From assembly GCA_049194865.1 (NCBI GenBank), contig JBLZWL010000001.1:124001-188000 (forward strand): DNA of 64,000 bases, in the 5' to 3' direction. The translations under genes and the position numbers were made by a program. Position 1 is the first letter of the stretch. Every line of letters begins with the position of its first letter. The DNA is from Myxococcus terminator_A. Its GTDB lineage: Bacteria > Myxococcota > Myxococcia > Myxococcales > Myxococcaceae. Of this stretch, positions 15,971 through 27,721 are shown in pieces. Under the pieces are notes generated by a model. It worked only from the letters and a program-made list of their open reading frames with translations. It did not search any database and had not been told where the DNA came from.

Positions 15971-17158
15971 TCAGCCCGCGTTGGCGTTGCCCTTGTCGTG
16001 CTCCTGGTGCCACGCGGCGAGCACTTCCTTCTCCCGCTCCGGCTTGATGCCCGACTTCAGCTTCGCCTGCCGCTCGGCCGGCTCCGCGTTGAACCAGGTC
16101 ACCGTGTCGCGGACCGTCTCCTCCAGCGGGCGGAAGGTGAGCCCCGCCGCCAGGGCCTTGTCGATGTTCACCCGCAACAGGCCCGCGTCCTCTCCCGTGG
16201 GCGACACCCAGACCGGCATGTCACCGAAGGCCTCCACCTTGTGCTTCTCCAGGAAGGAGGGGTGCGCCCAGATGAAGCGCGCGTCGCTGTTCAGCGCCTT
16301 CTTGCTGCGCTCCAGGAAGTCGCGCATCAACAGCGGCTTCTCGGGCCCGGTCGCCGTGTACTGCCCCGCCAGCTTCTTCTCCACGCCCAGGATGATGAAC
16401 GCGGCCAGATCTCGCGCGTCGATGAACTGGGTGGTGTCATGCCCCGTGCCGGGCGCGAGCACCTCGCCGCCCCGGGCCACGCGCACCGGCCAGTACGTGA
16501 AGCGGTCCGTCGGGTCATCCGGGCCGACGATGAGCCCCGGGCGCACGTTGAACACGCGGCCCGGCATCGCCGTCTCCGCGGCCTTCTCGCACAGCGCCTT
16601 CAGCGCGCCGTAGTGCTTGTCCACATCCTCCGTCGTCACGTCCGCCACCGTGGCGACAGGCGCCGTCTCCGTGAGGCCCGGCTTCGACGCGTCCTTGTAG
16701 ACGGAGATGGTGGACACGAAGGTGTAGTGCCCCACGTTGGGCGCGAGCAGCTCCGCCGAGGCCTTCACGATGCGCGGCACGTAACCCGACGTGTCCACCA
16801 CCGCGTCCCACTTGCGGCCCTCCAGCGCCTTGAGCCCCTCCGCCTTCGTCGGGTCCCGGTCCCCCTGGAGCTTCTCCACGTTCGGGAAGAGGCCCGGATT
16901 CGTCTTGCCCCGGTTGAACAGCGTCACCGTGTGGCCCCGCGCCTGCGCGGACTCCACCAGCGCCGGCCCCAGGAACTTCGTGCCGCCGAGGATGAGGATG
17001 CTCAAGGGCTTGTCCGCCTTCGTGGCTCCAGCCCCCTGGCCCTGGGGACTCGGCGTCTCGGACGCGCCACCCGACGCCCCCGAGGTGGCACAGCCCATGG
17101 CCCAGAGGGAGCCCACCGTCACCGCGCCTTGAATCAGGTCTCTGCGAGACAGCTTCAT
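15971..17158 (-). CDS. Tat-signal NAD-dependent epimerase/dehydratase (SDR)
   Basis: 395 residues. The N-terminus MKLSRRDLIQGAVTVGSLWAMGC is a twin-arginine signal (SRRDLI) followed by a hydrophobic stretch and a possible lipobox cysteine. After a Gly/Ser/Pro spacer comes an extended SDR: nucleotide-binding start LSILILGGTKFLGPALVE, then HTVTLFNRGKTNPGLFP, a central VVDTSGYVP and VSTISVYKD, and RPGLIVGPDDPTDRF. Canonical YxxxK is not obvious; the Y-x-x-K equivalent is YGALKALCEKA. Tat export would allow the cofactor-bound enzyme to fold before secretion. It probably acts on a sugar or envelope metabolite; the substrate is unknown. The ATG at 17156-17158 has GGAG ten bases upstream. It is the last gene of a reverse-strand run after the transporter and aminotransferase genes. 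Confidence 0.85.
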   Translation of the reverse strand: MKLSRRDLIQGAVTVGSLWAMGCATSGASGGASETPSPQGQGAGATKADKPLSILILGGTKFLGPALVESAQARGHTVTLFNRGKTNPGLFPNVEKLQGDRDPTKAEGLKALEGRKWDAVVDTSGYVPRIVKASAELLAPNVGHYTFVSTISVYKDASKPGLTETAPVATVADVTTEDVDKHYGALKALCEKAAETAMPGRVFNVRPGLIVGPDDPTDRFTYWPVRVARGGEVLAPGTGHDTTQFIDARDLAAFIILGVEKKLAGQYTATGPEKPLLMRDFLERSKKALNSDARFIWAHPSFLEKHKVEAFGDMPVWVSPTGEDAGLLRVNIDKALAAGLTFRPLEETVRDTVTWFNAEPAERQAKLKSGIKPEREKEVLAAWHQEHDKGNANAG

Positions 17159-17251
17159 GTCGTGTCGTCTCCTGCTGCGACGTTCGTTTCAACCCTCGCG
17201 CCCCACCCGCGGCGACGAGGAAGCACTGCGAGGAAGACTCCGGACTCCACT

Positions 17252-18547
17252 TCAGCGAGCCGCGGCATTATCGGAGGCCACGGGCACCAACGCACCCTCG
17301 GACTCCCGGGACAGCCGCCGCTGCTCCCGCCCCAGGTACAGCGACACCCCGAGCCACAGCCCCGCCAGCGGCACCGCCGCCAATGACAGCCCCGTCATGC
17401 CCAGGCCCAGCGCCGTGAGGCCGCCCTGCAACCACGCGCTCACCGTGTCGCTGCCCCGGTACACCACCGTGTCGATGAAGCTCTTGGACTTGTAGCGCGC
17501 CTCCCGGTCCACCGTGGTGAAGAGGATTTCGCGCGAGGGGCGCTCCAGCGCGTAGTGGCTGGCACCTCGCAGCGCCTTGAAGGCCACCAGCACCCCGAGC
17601 ACCGGCACCGCCGCCAGCCCCAAAAAGCCCAGCCCCGTCAGCACCGGCGCCACCGCCAGCGCCGCGCCCAACCCCAGCTTCGAGATGACGCGCCCCGTGA
17701 CGAGCGTCTGGAGCGCCAGCGTCAGGAGCTGCACGTAGAAGTCGATATCGCCGAACAGCGCGGTGCGCGAGGCCGCGTCCTTGCCCACCTCCGCCACCAT
17801 CTTCACCTCCTGGAAGTACAGGAAGGTGGACGTGGCCGCGTAGAGCAACACCTGGAGCCCGAGCGCGAGCAGGATGGGCGACGCCACCAGGAGCCGCAGC
17901 CCCGCCAGCACCCCGCCACCCACGGGCCCCTCCGCCGACGCGGGCTGGTGCTGGACGTCCCGAGCCCAGCGGCTCAGCCAGCGCACGCACTGCGCGCTCA
18001 CCTCCAGCAGCACCGCGGACAGCAGGATGAGGTTCACCGGCCCCACCGGCTCCGCCAGGCGCCCCACCAGGAACGGCCCCACCAGCATGCCCGTGGTGCC
18101 ACCCGCGGCGATGAAGCCGAACAGCCGCTTGCCCTGCTCGCCGGCGAAGACGTCCGTCATGAAGCTCCAGAAGATGGAGACCACGAACAGGTTGTAGACG
18201 CTCAGCCAGATGTAGAAGACCCGCGCCACCGGCTCCTTCGCCACCTCGAACTTCAGCAGCACGAAGAAGGCCAGGAGGCTGACCAGGAAGAAGCGGTAGA
18301 CGCGCGGCAGCACCACCCGCCGGGGCCAGCGCGCCACCAGCGCGGAGAAGGCCGGCACCGCCAGCAACATGACGATGAACGTCGCGGTGAAGAGCCACGG
18401 CAGGCCCTTCACGCTGCCCGCCGTCCCCATCTCGTTGCGGATGGGACGCAGGATGGCGTAGCCGCACATCAGCGTGAAGAAATAGACGAAGGACCCGAGG
18501 ACCGCGCGAACTTCCTCGTCACGTACATCCACGAATCGCTTGAGCAT
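17252..18547 (-). CDS. NTP/NDP-exchange-type transporter (ADP/ATP translocase-like, MFS-like)
   Basis: 431 residues with about 11-12 hydrophobic helices. The start is set at MLKRFVDVRDEEVRAVLGSF because the frame before it is arginine-rich and not membrane-like. The first helix pair carries CGYAILRPIRNEMGTAGS, the K/R-P-x-R-N/D-E/x-M-G signature I associate with ATP/ADP translocases of the Chlamydia/Rickettsia Npt type and their relatives in free-living bacteria. Next come LPWLFTATFIVMLLAVPAF and FIAAGGTTGMLVGPFLVGRL. In free-living bacteria the substrate is not established, so an MFS-type transporter for another anion is possible. Spacing: 93 bases to the epimerase start, 101 from the upstream aminotransferase stop. 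Confidence 0.75.
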   Translation of the reverse strand: MLKRFVDVRDEEVRAVLGSFVYFFTLMCGYAILRPIRNEMGTAGSVKGLPWLFTATFIVMLLAVPAFSALVARWPRRVVLPRVYRFFLVSLLAFFVLLKFEVAKEPVARVFYIWLSVYNLFVVSIFWSFMTDVFAGEQGKRLFGFIAAGGTTGMLVGPFLVGRLAEPVGPVNLILLSAVLLEVSAQCVRWLSRWARDVQHQPASAEGPVGGGVLAGLRLLVASPILLALGLQVLLYAATSTFLYFQEVKMVAEVGKDAASRTALFGDIDFYVQLLTLALQTLVTGRVISKLGLGAALAVAPVLTGLGFLGLAAVPVLGVLVAFKALRGASHYALERPSREILFTTVDREARYKSKSFIDTVVYRGSDTVSAWLQGGLTALGLGMTGLSLAAVPLAGLWLGVSLYLGREQRRLSRESEGALVPVASDNAAAR

Positions 18548-18596
18548 TGGCACGAAGTACCCGGCTGAACTCCAGCCCTTTCCGTGTATTCCCGAA

Positions 18597-18632
18597 CCCC
18601 GCGCCCGTCGAGTACGTCGACGCCGCGCGGGG
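18597..18632 (-). terminator. Strong hairpin between aminotransferase and transporter genes
   Basis: CCCCGCGC (18597-18604) pairs with GCGCGGGG (18625-18632), and inside them CGTCGA (18606-18611) pairs with TCGACG (18617-18622) around a five-base loop. This is a two-part stem of 14 bp with small bulges. It starts 17 bases after the aminotransferase stop on the reverse strand. No T-tract follows, so it may terminate, attenuate or simply stabilise the upstream message. Confidence 0.5.
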
Positions 18633-18648
18633 CCCGGCACCAGCGGCG

Positions 18649-19947
18649 CTACTTCGCGGCGAGCACCTCGCGCAGGGTGGCCTCGACTCGAGGCAGGGCC
18701 TGCTGGATTTCCTCCACCGACGTCGCGCCCACGGACAGGCGGAACCAGCCCGTGTCCTCGCTCAGGCCGAACGCCTGGAAGGGCACCACCGCGAGGCTGG
18801 CCTTCTCCAGGAGCAGCTTGCGGATGTCGTCATTCGTCTTCAGGCCGCCCTTGCCCACGAGGTCGAACTGGACGGACAGGTAGATGGCGCCCTGGGGTGC
18901 GATGTGCCGCACCGGCAGCCCCGCCTCGCGCATGCGCGTCAGGCCCGTGTGCAGCGCCTCCAGGCGCGCGTCCACGCGCTGGCGCATCTCCGTCAGGAAG
19001 GACTCGGTGGCGGGCACGTCTTCCAGGTAGCGCGCCACCGCGACCTGCTCCGCCTTGGGCGCCCACGCGCCGACGTGGCCGAGCACGTCCCGCATGCGAG
19101 CGATGATGGCCGGCGGGCCCACGCCCCAGCCCACGCGCACGCCCGTCGCGGCGAACGCCTTGGAGATGCCGTCCACGAACACGGTGTACGGCGCCACTTC
19201 CGGCACCAGCTCCACCGGCGTCACGTGCTTCACCGCGCCGAAGCTCAGCACCCAGTAAATCTGGTCGTACATCAGGATGAGCGGCTTGCGGCCCTGCTTC
19301 TCGCGCTCGCGGTTCTCCGCGACGACTCGCTCGCAGATGGCGCCCAGCACGTCGGACGAAATCATGGTGCCCGTGGGGTTGAGCGGGCTGCACAGGCACA
19401 GCAGGCGCGCGGTGCCCAGGTGCGGCGTGAGCTGCTCCACCGTGGGCATGAAGCCGTGCGACGGGTCCGTCGTCACGACGACGCCCTTGGCGTTCATCAT
19501 GTGGACGTAGTGGTTGTTGTTCCACGACGGCACCGGGTAGACGACCGTCTCCCCGTCATCGAGCACGGCGCGGTACGTGCCGTAGATGATGGGCCGGGCG
19601 CCGCCCGCGATGACGATGCCCTCCAGCGGGTACTTCAGGCCCAGGGCGCGCTCGTAGAAGCGCTGCACCGCCTGGCGTAGGTCCAGCACGCCATCGGAGG
19701 GCGGATAGTTCGTCTCGCCCGCCTGGAGCGCGGTGGCGATGCCCTGGCGCAGGCCTTCGGGGATGGGGAACTCGCGCGGGCTGAAGTCGCCCACGGTGAG
19801 GTTGCACACCTTGCGCCCCTTGGCGACGAGCTCACGGACCTCCGCGGCGATGCGGAGAATCTCGCTGCCTACGAGGCCCCGCGCCATCGTGCCAATGGAG
19901 GCGTCGTCCCGCGAGGGACGTGGGAGGGAGGTGAGGTCGAGAGCCAT
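18649..19947 (-). CDS. Class I/II PLP-dependent aminotransferase
   Basis: 432 residues from the ATG at 19945-19947, which has GGAG upstream; the longer frame to 20235 is not protein-like. Aspartate-aminotransferase fold-type I: GGARPIIYGTYRAVLDDG, YPVPSWNNNHYV (the aromatic stacking on the cofactor), CSPLNPTGT (the conserved N-P-x-G), YDQIYWVLSFG, and the lysine motif VDGISKAFAATGVRVGWG, where Lys forms the Schiff base with PLP. The final Arg that binds the alpha-carboxylate is in WFRLSVGAT. Cytoplasmic amino-acid metabolism; I cannot tell the exact amino donor. Divergent from the DUF1028 gene. Confidence 0.92.
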   Translation of the reverse strand: MALDLTSLPRPSRDDASIGTMARGLVGSEILRIAAEVRELVAKGRKVCNLTVGDFSPREFPIPEGLRQGIATALQAGETNYPPSDGVLDLRQAVQRFYERALGLKYPLEGIVIAGGARPIIYGTYRAVLDDGETVVYPVPSWNNNHYVHMMNAKGVVVTTDPSHGFMPTVEQLTPHLGTARLLCLCSPLNPTGTMISSDVLGAICERVVAENREREKQGRKPLILMYDQIYWVLSFGAVKHVTPVELVPEVAPYTVFVDGISKAFAATGVRVGWGVGPPAIIARMRDVLGHVGAWAPKAEQVAVARYLEDVPATESFLTEMRQRVDARLEALHTGLTRMREAGLPVRHIAPQGAIYLSVQFDLVGKGGLKTNDDIRKLLLEKASLAVVPFQAFGLSEDTGWFRLSVGATSVEEIQQALPRVEATLREVLAAK

Positions 19948-20321
19948 GGGGAATCTGTCTCCGGTTCGTGCGCGTGAGGGGGAGGACGCGGGCTGCGGCC
20001 GGGCGCGGACCATACCCGCCACCCGGGCCCTTGTGGGGCGCGTCTGAAACTTCTGGGGGAGTGCCACGGCTACAATTTTCCCGGAAGCGGGATGCGTGGG
20101 GCAGCCGGGCCGGCCGGCCCTCCTCGGGCCGTCGGTCCTCCCCCTGAATCCGGTGCTTGACGGCGCGCAAGGGCCTCCGAGGCTTTCCGATATGTCTCGG
20201 AGGGGCGTGGCGTTCATGGAGCCAGCAACACACACACTCCATTCCCAGACATGCGAGGCCGCCCTTCGTGTCGAGCGACGCTTGCTCGGCCCCGGCGGAG
20301 CCTTGTGTCCCGAGGTACGTC
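19948..20321. other. Divergent intergenic region upstream of aminotransferase and DUF1028 gene
   Basis: 374 bases between two divergent starts. The frames here are not protein-like. GCCGGCCGGCC near 20106-20118 is a GC-rich self-complementary stretch that could be a hairpin or regulator site. Promoters for both genes must lie here; I could not place a -10/-35 reliably. Confidence 0.55.
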
Positions 20322-21329
20322 ATGAAGCCGTTCAAGCGTGGCCTGCTGCTCGCCGCGTCCGTGTTGCTGGGCTCCACCCAGGCGTCCGCGGCGGACCGTC
20401 CCTTCAATCCGAGCCTCTTCGGCACGCGCGCCGTCGTGGCCTGTGACGCGGCGGAGCAGTCCTGCGGAATGGCCGTCATCTCCTTCCCCAGCGGCGTGAG
20501 TGGACTGGTGCCGTACGGACGCTCGGACGTGGCGGTGGCCACCATGGCGCTGCCCTCGGTGGATGACGCGCAGGCGGTCATCGCGCGCATCGACTCGGGT
20601 GAGGAACCCCAGGCAGCCATCGACGGCGTGCTCGCATCGGACCCCTATGCACCCATCCGACAGCTCGCCGCGGTGAAGCTCCACCCGGATGGCCGCGTGA
20701 CGGTGGGCCAGCGCTCGGGCTCGGAGAACAGCGCGCACACCTGCTCCGTCCTCGGCGACACCTTCGTGGTGCAGGCCAACAACATGACCACGCCCGACAT
20801 GTGTCGAGCCATGGCGGACGGCTTTCGTCAGGCACGAGGCAGCCTGCCGCAGCGGCTGTATGCGTCTCTCAAGGCCGGCGCGCGCGTGGGCGGTGACCGC
20901 AATGGCGAGCGCTCGGGGGTCATCCGCGTCTGGAACACCTCCAGCGAGACGGCCTTCTATACGCATGTCCTCGCGGAGGCGGTCGTCCACGGCAGCACCC
21001 GGGCGTTGCAGGAGCTGGGCGTGGAGCTGAACCGCTACCAGGGCACGCTCGCGGATGTGTATGCCGCGGACCGGGTGACGCTGGATTCCGACACGGCGCG
21101 CGACGTGAAGCACGTGCTGCGCAAGCTCGGCTACTACCACGGCCGCATGGACGGGAGCTGGTCCGACGCCGCCGAGCAGGCCCTGTATGACTTCAACTGG
21201 AACAATCTCTTCTTCCTGAAACCCACCGTGGTGGAGAACGGCAAGCGGAAGATTGACGGGGTGCTGGTCAACTTCCTGCGCGACGCGGACCTGGGCGCCT
21301 TCGTGCGCGCGACGTCCTCGGCCGACTGA
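20322..21329 (+). CDS. DUF1028 family protein with C-terminal peptidoglycan-binding-like domain, secreted
   Basis: 335 residues. The ATG at 20322 follows GAGG six bases upstream and begins a Sec signal peptide (MKPFKRGLLLAASVLLGSTQ, then ASA-A). Mature residues 30-230 match DUF1028, a family with an Ntn-hydrolase-like fold: FGTRAVVACD, the GMAVISFPSGVSGLVPYGR strand, YAPIRQLAAVKLHPDGRV, and a LKAGARVGGDRNGERSG block (family motif L-x-A-G-x-x-x-G-G-D-x-R/N-G). The C-terminal 80 residues (TARDVKHVLRKLGYYHG, then DGSWSDAAEQALYDF) look like the putative peptidoglycan-binding tail known on some DUF1028 proteins. It is therefore likely an envelope hydrolase or binding protein; no catalytic activity is established for the family. 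Confidence 0.85.
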   Translation: MKPFKRGLLLAASVLLGSTQASAADRPFNPSLFGTRAVVACDAAEQSCGMAVISFPSGVSGLVPYGRSDVAVATMALPSVDDAQAVIARIDSGEEPQAAIDGVLASDPYAPIRQLAAVKLHPDGRVTVGQRSGSENSAHTCSVLGDTFVVQANNMTTPDMCRAMADGFRQARGSLPQRLYASLKAGARVGGDRNGERSGVIRVWNTSSETAFYTHVLAEAVVHGSTRALQELGVELNRYQGTLADVYAADRVTLDSDTARDVKHVLRKLGYYHGRMDGSWSDAAEQALYDFNWNNLFFLKPTVVENGKRKIDGVLVNFLRDADLGAFVRATSSAD

Positions 21330-21481
21330 AGTCCCTCGGGTAGGGCGGGCCCTTCGCCGTGCTCGGGCGGAGGGTCTGTCGTCTTCTCGTCATCGTGTCC
21401 TCGGCGGGAGGCTGGCACCGCGAGCGCTGTCGTGAGAGAGGGAGTTCCTCACGGCCTCTGTGGGCCGACAGGGGAGGAACG

Positions 21482-22294
21482 ATGAAGCGTGCCGGACGCT
21501 GGCTGTCGTCGCTGTGGCTCGCCGGGTGCCTCGTGGCCACCGGATGCTCGAAGAAAGAGGAAGCGCCGCCCCACCCCGCGGCCGAGCTGCCTCCTCCCGA
21601 TGACACGCCCGCGCAACCTTCGACTCCGCCCCTGGGAGCGATTCCGCGCGAGGGCGAGGCCGCCGCGAAGCCTCCCGTGCACGTGGTGACGGGGGGGAGC
21701 CCGAGCGTGCCTGTCGGCGGTGGCGCGCAGGACGACGAGGCACTCCCCGCTCCGACGGAGGCTCCCGAGGGCGCGCAGCCCAAGCCGTCCACCGGCACGG
21801 GAGCGGGGACTCCGTCACCGTCCAGCGGTAGTGGGTACACGCCCGAGGACCCGAAGAACCGCGAGTGGACCTCGAGTGCGGTGGACATGAAGCGCCAGGA
21901 TGCGCCGAGGGCCACGCTGAGTTCGGTGCGCGCGGGGGCCCATCCGGACTACGACCGCGTGGTGTTCGAGTTCGAGGGGGCGCAGCTCCCCGGCTACCAC
22001 GTGGGTTATGCGAAGGAGCCGGTGGTGCAGTGTGGCTCGGGAGACCCGGCGTCGCTCGCGGGCAAGGGCCAGCTCCAGGTGACCTTCACTCCCGCGCGGG
22101 CCCACACCGACCAGGGACAGCCCACCGTGGCCACGCGCGAGCTGAAGCCCGCGCTGCCCGTCCTTCTCGAACTGGAGCGCACCTGTGACTTCGAGGGCGA
22201 GGTGACGTGGGTGCTCGGGAACAAGAGCGTTCAGCCGTTCCGCGTCCTGGAGCTGCGCGAGCCCACGCGCCTCGTGGTGGACGTGAAGCACTGA
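21482..22294 (+). CDS. AMIN-like domain lipoprotein
   Basis: 270 residues. The ATG at 21482 follows GGGGAGG. The signal peptide ends at a cysteine (VATGC-SKKEE), so it is a lipoprotein. A roughly 110-residue Pro/Ala/Gly-rich linker (TPAQPSTPPLGAIPREGE and similar) separates it from a C-terminal beta domain (about 140-270) containing HPDYDRVVFEFEGAQLPGYH, GKGQLQVTFTPARAHTDQ and FRVLELREPTRLVVDVKH. This pattern (RVV-x-F-x-x then P-x-Y-x-V, ending in a RLVVDV strand) fits AMIN-like domains. These are often found on cell-wall-associated proteins. Role unknown. It follows the DUF1028 gene by 152 bases. Confidence 0.8.
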   Translation: MKRAGRWLSSLWLAGCLVATGCSKKEEAPPHPAAELPPPDDTPAQPSTPPLGAIPREGEAAAKPPVHVVTGGSPSVPVGGGAQDDEALPAPTEAPEGAQPKPSTGTGAGTPSPSSGSGYTPEDPKNREWTSSAVDMKRQDAPRATLSSVRAGAHPDYDRVVFEFEGAQLPGYHVGYAKEPVVQCGSGDPASLAGKGQLQVTFTPARAHTDQGQPTVATRELKPALPVLLELERTCDFEGEVTWVLGNKSVQPFRVLELREPTRLVVDVKH

Positions 22295-22308
22295 GCGCGC
22301 CACGGGGC

Positions 22309-22356
22309 GGCGGACCTGATGCGAGAGTGGAGACTCACCTCGCTTCGCGGTCCGCC
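22309..22356. terminator. Inverted repeat between convergent genes
   Basis: GGCGGACC (22309-22316) and GGTCCGCC (22349-22356) are perfect reverse complements with a 32-base loop, in the 108-base gap between the stops of the AMIN-like and GH77 genes. Bidirectional termination is inferred from position; the loop is long and no T-tract is seen. Confidence 0.35.
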
Positions 22357-22402
22357 TGCTTCCCTCGTGCGACGCCCATTCCGGCGCGAGAAGCGGGAGA
22401 GG

Positions 22403-24367
22403 CTATGGGCCTTCCCTCAGTGACTCCGCGAGCTGGTCGAGTCCCGCGAGCAACTCGCGATGTTTCTCCCGCGCTGGCGCGCCACCGGCTCGCAACGCCA
22501 TCGCCAGCACGCCGGGGAGGTTCATCGCGGCGTCGCCTCGAAGCCGCTCGCGATACTCGCGCATCCAGTCCGTGGGCGCGCGCAGCGACCAGTTGCGCTC
22601 GTCCACCGTGCCGGGCTCGTTGTACGTCTCCGGTATCCCCAGCAGGTCCGTGAAGAACACCATGACGTTGCGCGCGCGACTGGCGAACAGGTCCGCCAGC
22701 TTCGCCTGCGCGAGCTTCCCCGGGTCCGTCGCCAACCCTCGCGCGAAGGCCTCACGCTGCTCGGGCTCGGGACACAGCCGCGTTGACAGGTAGTCGGCCT
22801 GCGCTCGCAGCGTGCCACGCCACTGCCAGTCGCCCACCAGTCGCCACAGCGACTTCGTGTCGTGGTTGCCCACCATCATCCAGTCCTCGGGCGCCACGTT
22901 CTCACTGCGATACACATCCGCCGGGTTGCCCAGGTCCGCCTTCTGCGTGACGCGGAAGCGCCCCAACCCGTAGCGCGCCATCACCCGCCCCAGCGGAAAC
23001 GGCAGCGTGCTCAGCACCTCGCCCAGCAGGTCGCCCAGGTCCCTACCGTTGCGCCGCGCCGCCGCGACCACCGTGTCGAAGAGGACGCTGAAGCGCTGCA
23101 CCTGCTCGGGCGTGAGCGACTTCACCTCGCCATCCGCGTACCTCGGCAGCGAGCGGTCCAGTTGTTCGGGGCCCACCAGCGCGTAGCGCGCCAGCTCCGG
23201 ATGGCCCTCCAGGTCCGGCGAGGAGAAGAGCCGCGCCCCGTGCTGCACTGCCCCCAGCGCATCCCACTGCCCCGCGCGGTACACCCACGGGCACACCAGT
23301 CCATGGGGATGGTCCAGCCGCAGCCCGTCATACTCGGCGAACATCTTGTCCACGCGCGCGTCCATGAAGCGCAGCACCGCGCCGGGCCGGAAGCCCGATG
23401 AAGGCCCCTCTCCGCCCTCCGCGAAGTACTGCTCCGGGTCCAACACCGGGTAGTTCCACGGCTGGCCCTCGGGATTGGTGCGACTCGGCGGCGCCCCCAT
23501 CTGGTACGTGCGCAGGAACAAGCCCTGCCACGCCCACGCATCACGCGGCGAGAAGCCAATCTGCAGGTCGCCATAGAGCTTCAGTCGCAGCGCCGCCGTG
23601 TGCGCGCGCAGGCCCTCATGCTGCGCATGCACCAGGAACTGGAAGAAGGCATAGCGCTCCAGTGCTTCCGCGTACTGCGTCTCCAGTGCCTGCACCCGCG
23701 CGGCGGCGACACCCTCGGCTCCCTGACGAGGACTCCACAGCCGTCCATCCAGCGAGTCGGCCCACGGCCTCCAATCCAACACGCCCTTCTCCGCGCACAG
23801 CACCTCGAAGAGCGCGTCACGCAGCAGCCACGCCCGGTGACGCTGACGAAAGGTGTTGAAGCGCGATGACACCTCACGCAAGGCGGCCGAAGCCCCCGGA
23901 CTCTCGCGCTGGAGACGAAACGACGTCCACGCATCATCGAGCGCCGCGAGCTGCGCGCGGAAGGCCCATCGGTAACGCTCCCCGGGACTGGACGAACGCG
24001 AGCGCCCTTCCACGAGCGCGGACACGCGGCCCTTCGGGAGCAGCGCGCCCCAGGCCTCGTCCTCCAGCGCCGCGAGCGCCACATTGAGCACGTTGCGCGA
24101 GAAGAGCGTGCCGTCATACGGCGAGGCGTTCGACTCCGACGTCTGGCCCTGGGGGCCCAACTGGATGCCCGTGAAGCCCAGCGAGTGCGCGGCGTCCAGG
24201 AAGCGGGCCGCGCCCTCTGAATAGGGCGAGCCCCGCCCCGTGTCCTCGTGAGGAAGACTGGGGAAGCTGGGGTCGTGGATGCTCAGGACCAGGTTGCGGA
24301 CATCGAGTGAGGCCAGGGCTTGGGTGACGAGTCGACGATGGTCTTCAGGCAGCAAGGCTCGGGACAT
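22403..24367 (-). CDS. malQ: 4-alpha-glucanotransferase-type enzyme (GH77), diverged
   Basis: 654 residues, cytoplasmic. Core sequence fits GH77 (amylomaltase/DPE-type): FTGIQLGPQGQTSESNASPY near the start, GDLQIGFSPRDAWAWQGLFL, and DGLRLDHPHGLVCPWVY, where the R-x-D-H segment carries the nucleophile Asp. The later motif VGNHDTKSLWRL is the equivalent of the family H-D-T/N acid. By family knowledge it moves alpha-1,4-glucan chains between maltodextrins. Unusual features are the poorly recognisable E-D-L-G general acid region and the extra insertions in residues 120-270. ATG at 24365-24367. It is 126 bases after the RND pump gene on the same strand, with no functional link apparent. treZ elsewhere in the window also serves alpha-glucan/trehalose metabolism. 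Confidence 0.8.
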   Translation of the reverse strand: MSRALLPEDHRRLVTQALASLDVRNLVLSIHDPSFPSLPHEDTGRGSPYSEGAARFLDAAHSLGFTGIQLGPQGQTSESNASPYDGTLFSRNVLNVALAALEDEAWGALLPKGRVSALVEGRSRSSSPGERYRWAFRAQLAALDDAWTSFRLQRESPGASAALREVSSRFNTFRQRHRAWLLRDALFEVLCAEKGVLDWRPWADSLDGRLWSPRQGAEGVAAARVQALETQYAEALERYAFFQFLVHAQHEGLRAHTAALRLKLYGDLQIGFSPRDAWAWQGLFLRTYQMGAPPSRTNPEGQPWNYPVLDPEQYFAEGGEGPSSGFRPGAVLRFMDARVDKMFAEYDGLRLDHPHGLVCPWVYRAGQWDALGAVQHGARLFSSPDLEGHPELARYALVGPEQLDRSLPRYADGEVKSLTPEQVQRFSVLFDTVVAAARRNGRDLGDLLGEVLSTLPFPLGRVMARYGLGRFRVTQKADLGNPADVYRSENVAPEDWMMVGNHDTKSLWRLVGDWQWRGTLRAQADYLSTRLCPEPEQREAFARGLATDPGKLAQAKLADLFASRARNVMVFFTDLLGIPETYNEPGTVDERNWSLRAPTDWMREYRERLRGDAAMNLPGVLAMALRAGGAPAREKHRELLAGLDQLAESLREGP

Positions 24368-24493
24368 GGCGGATGGCGACCGACCCTAGGTTCCCCCGAG
24401 CGACACGCCAACCCGCTTCTCGGGCCGACGTTCAACATCCGTCCGAGGACGACACTCCGCGCGGCTTCACGGACACTGCGCGCGGGCCAGGTA

Positions 24494-27682
<3,189 letters not shown>

Positions 27683-27721
27683 GAGGGCTCTCCCGGAAGG
27701 AGTCGAAGGGACGCGGCGAAC

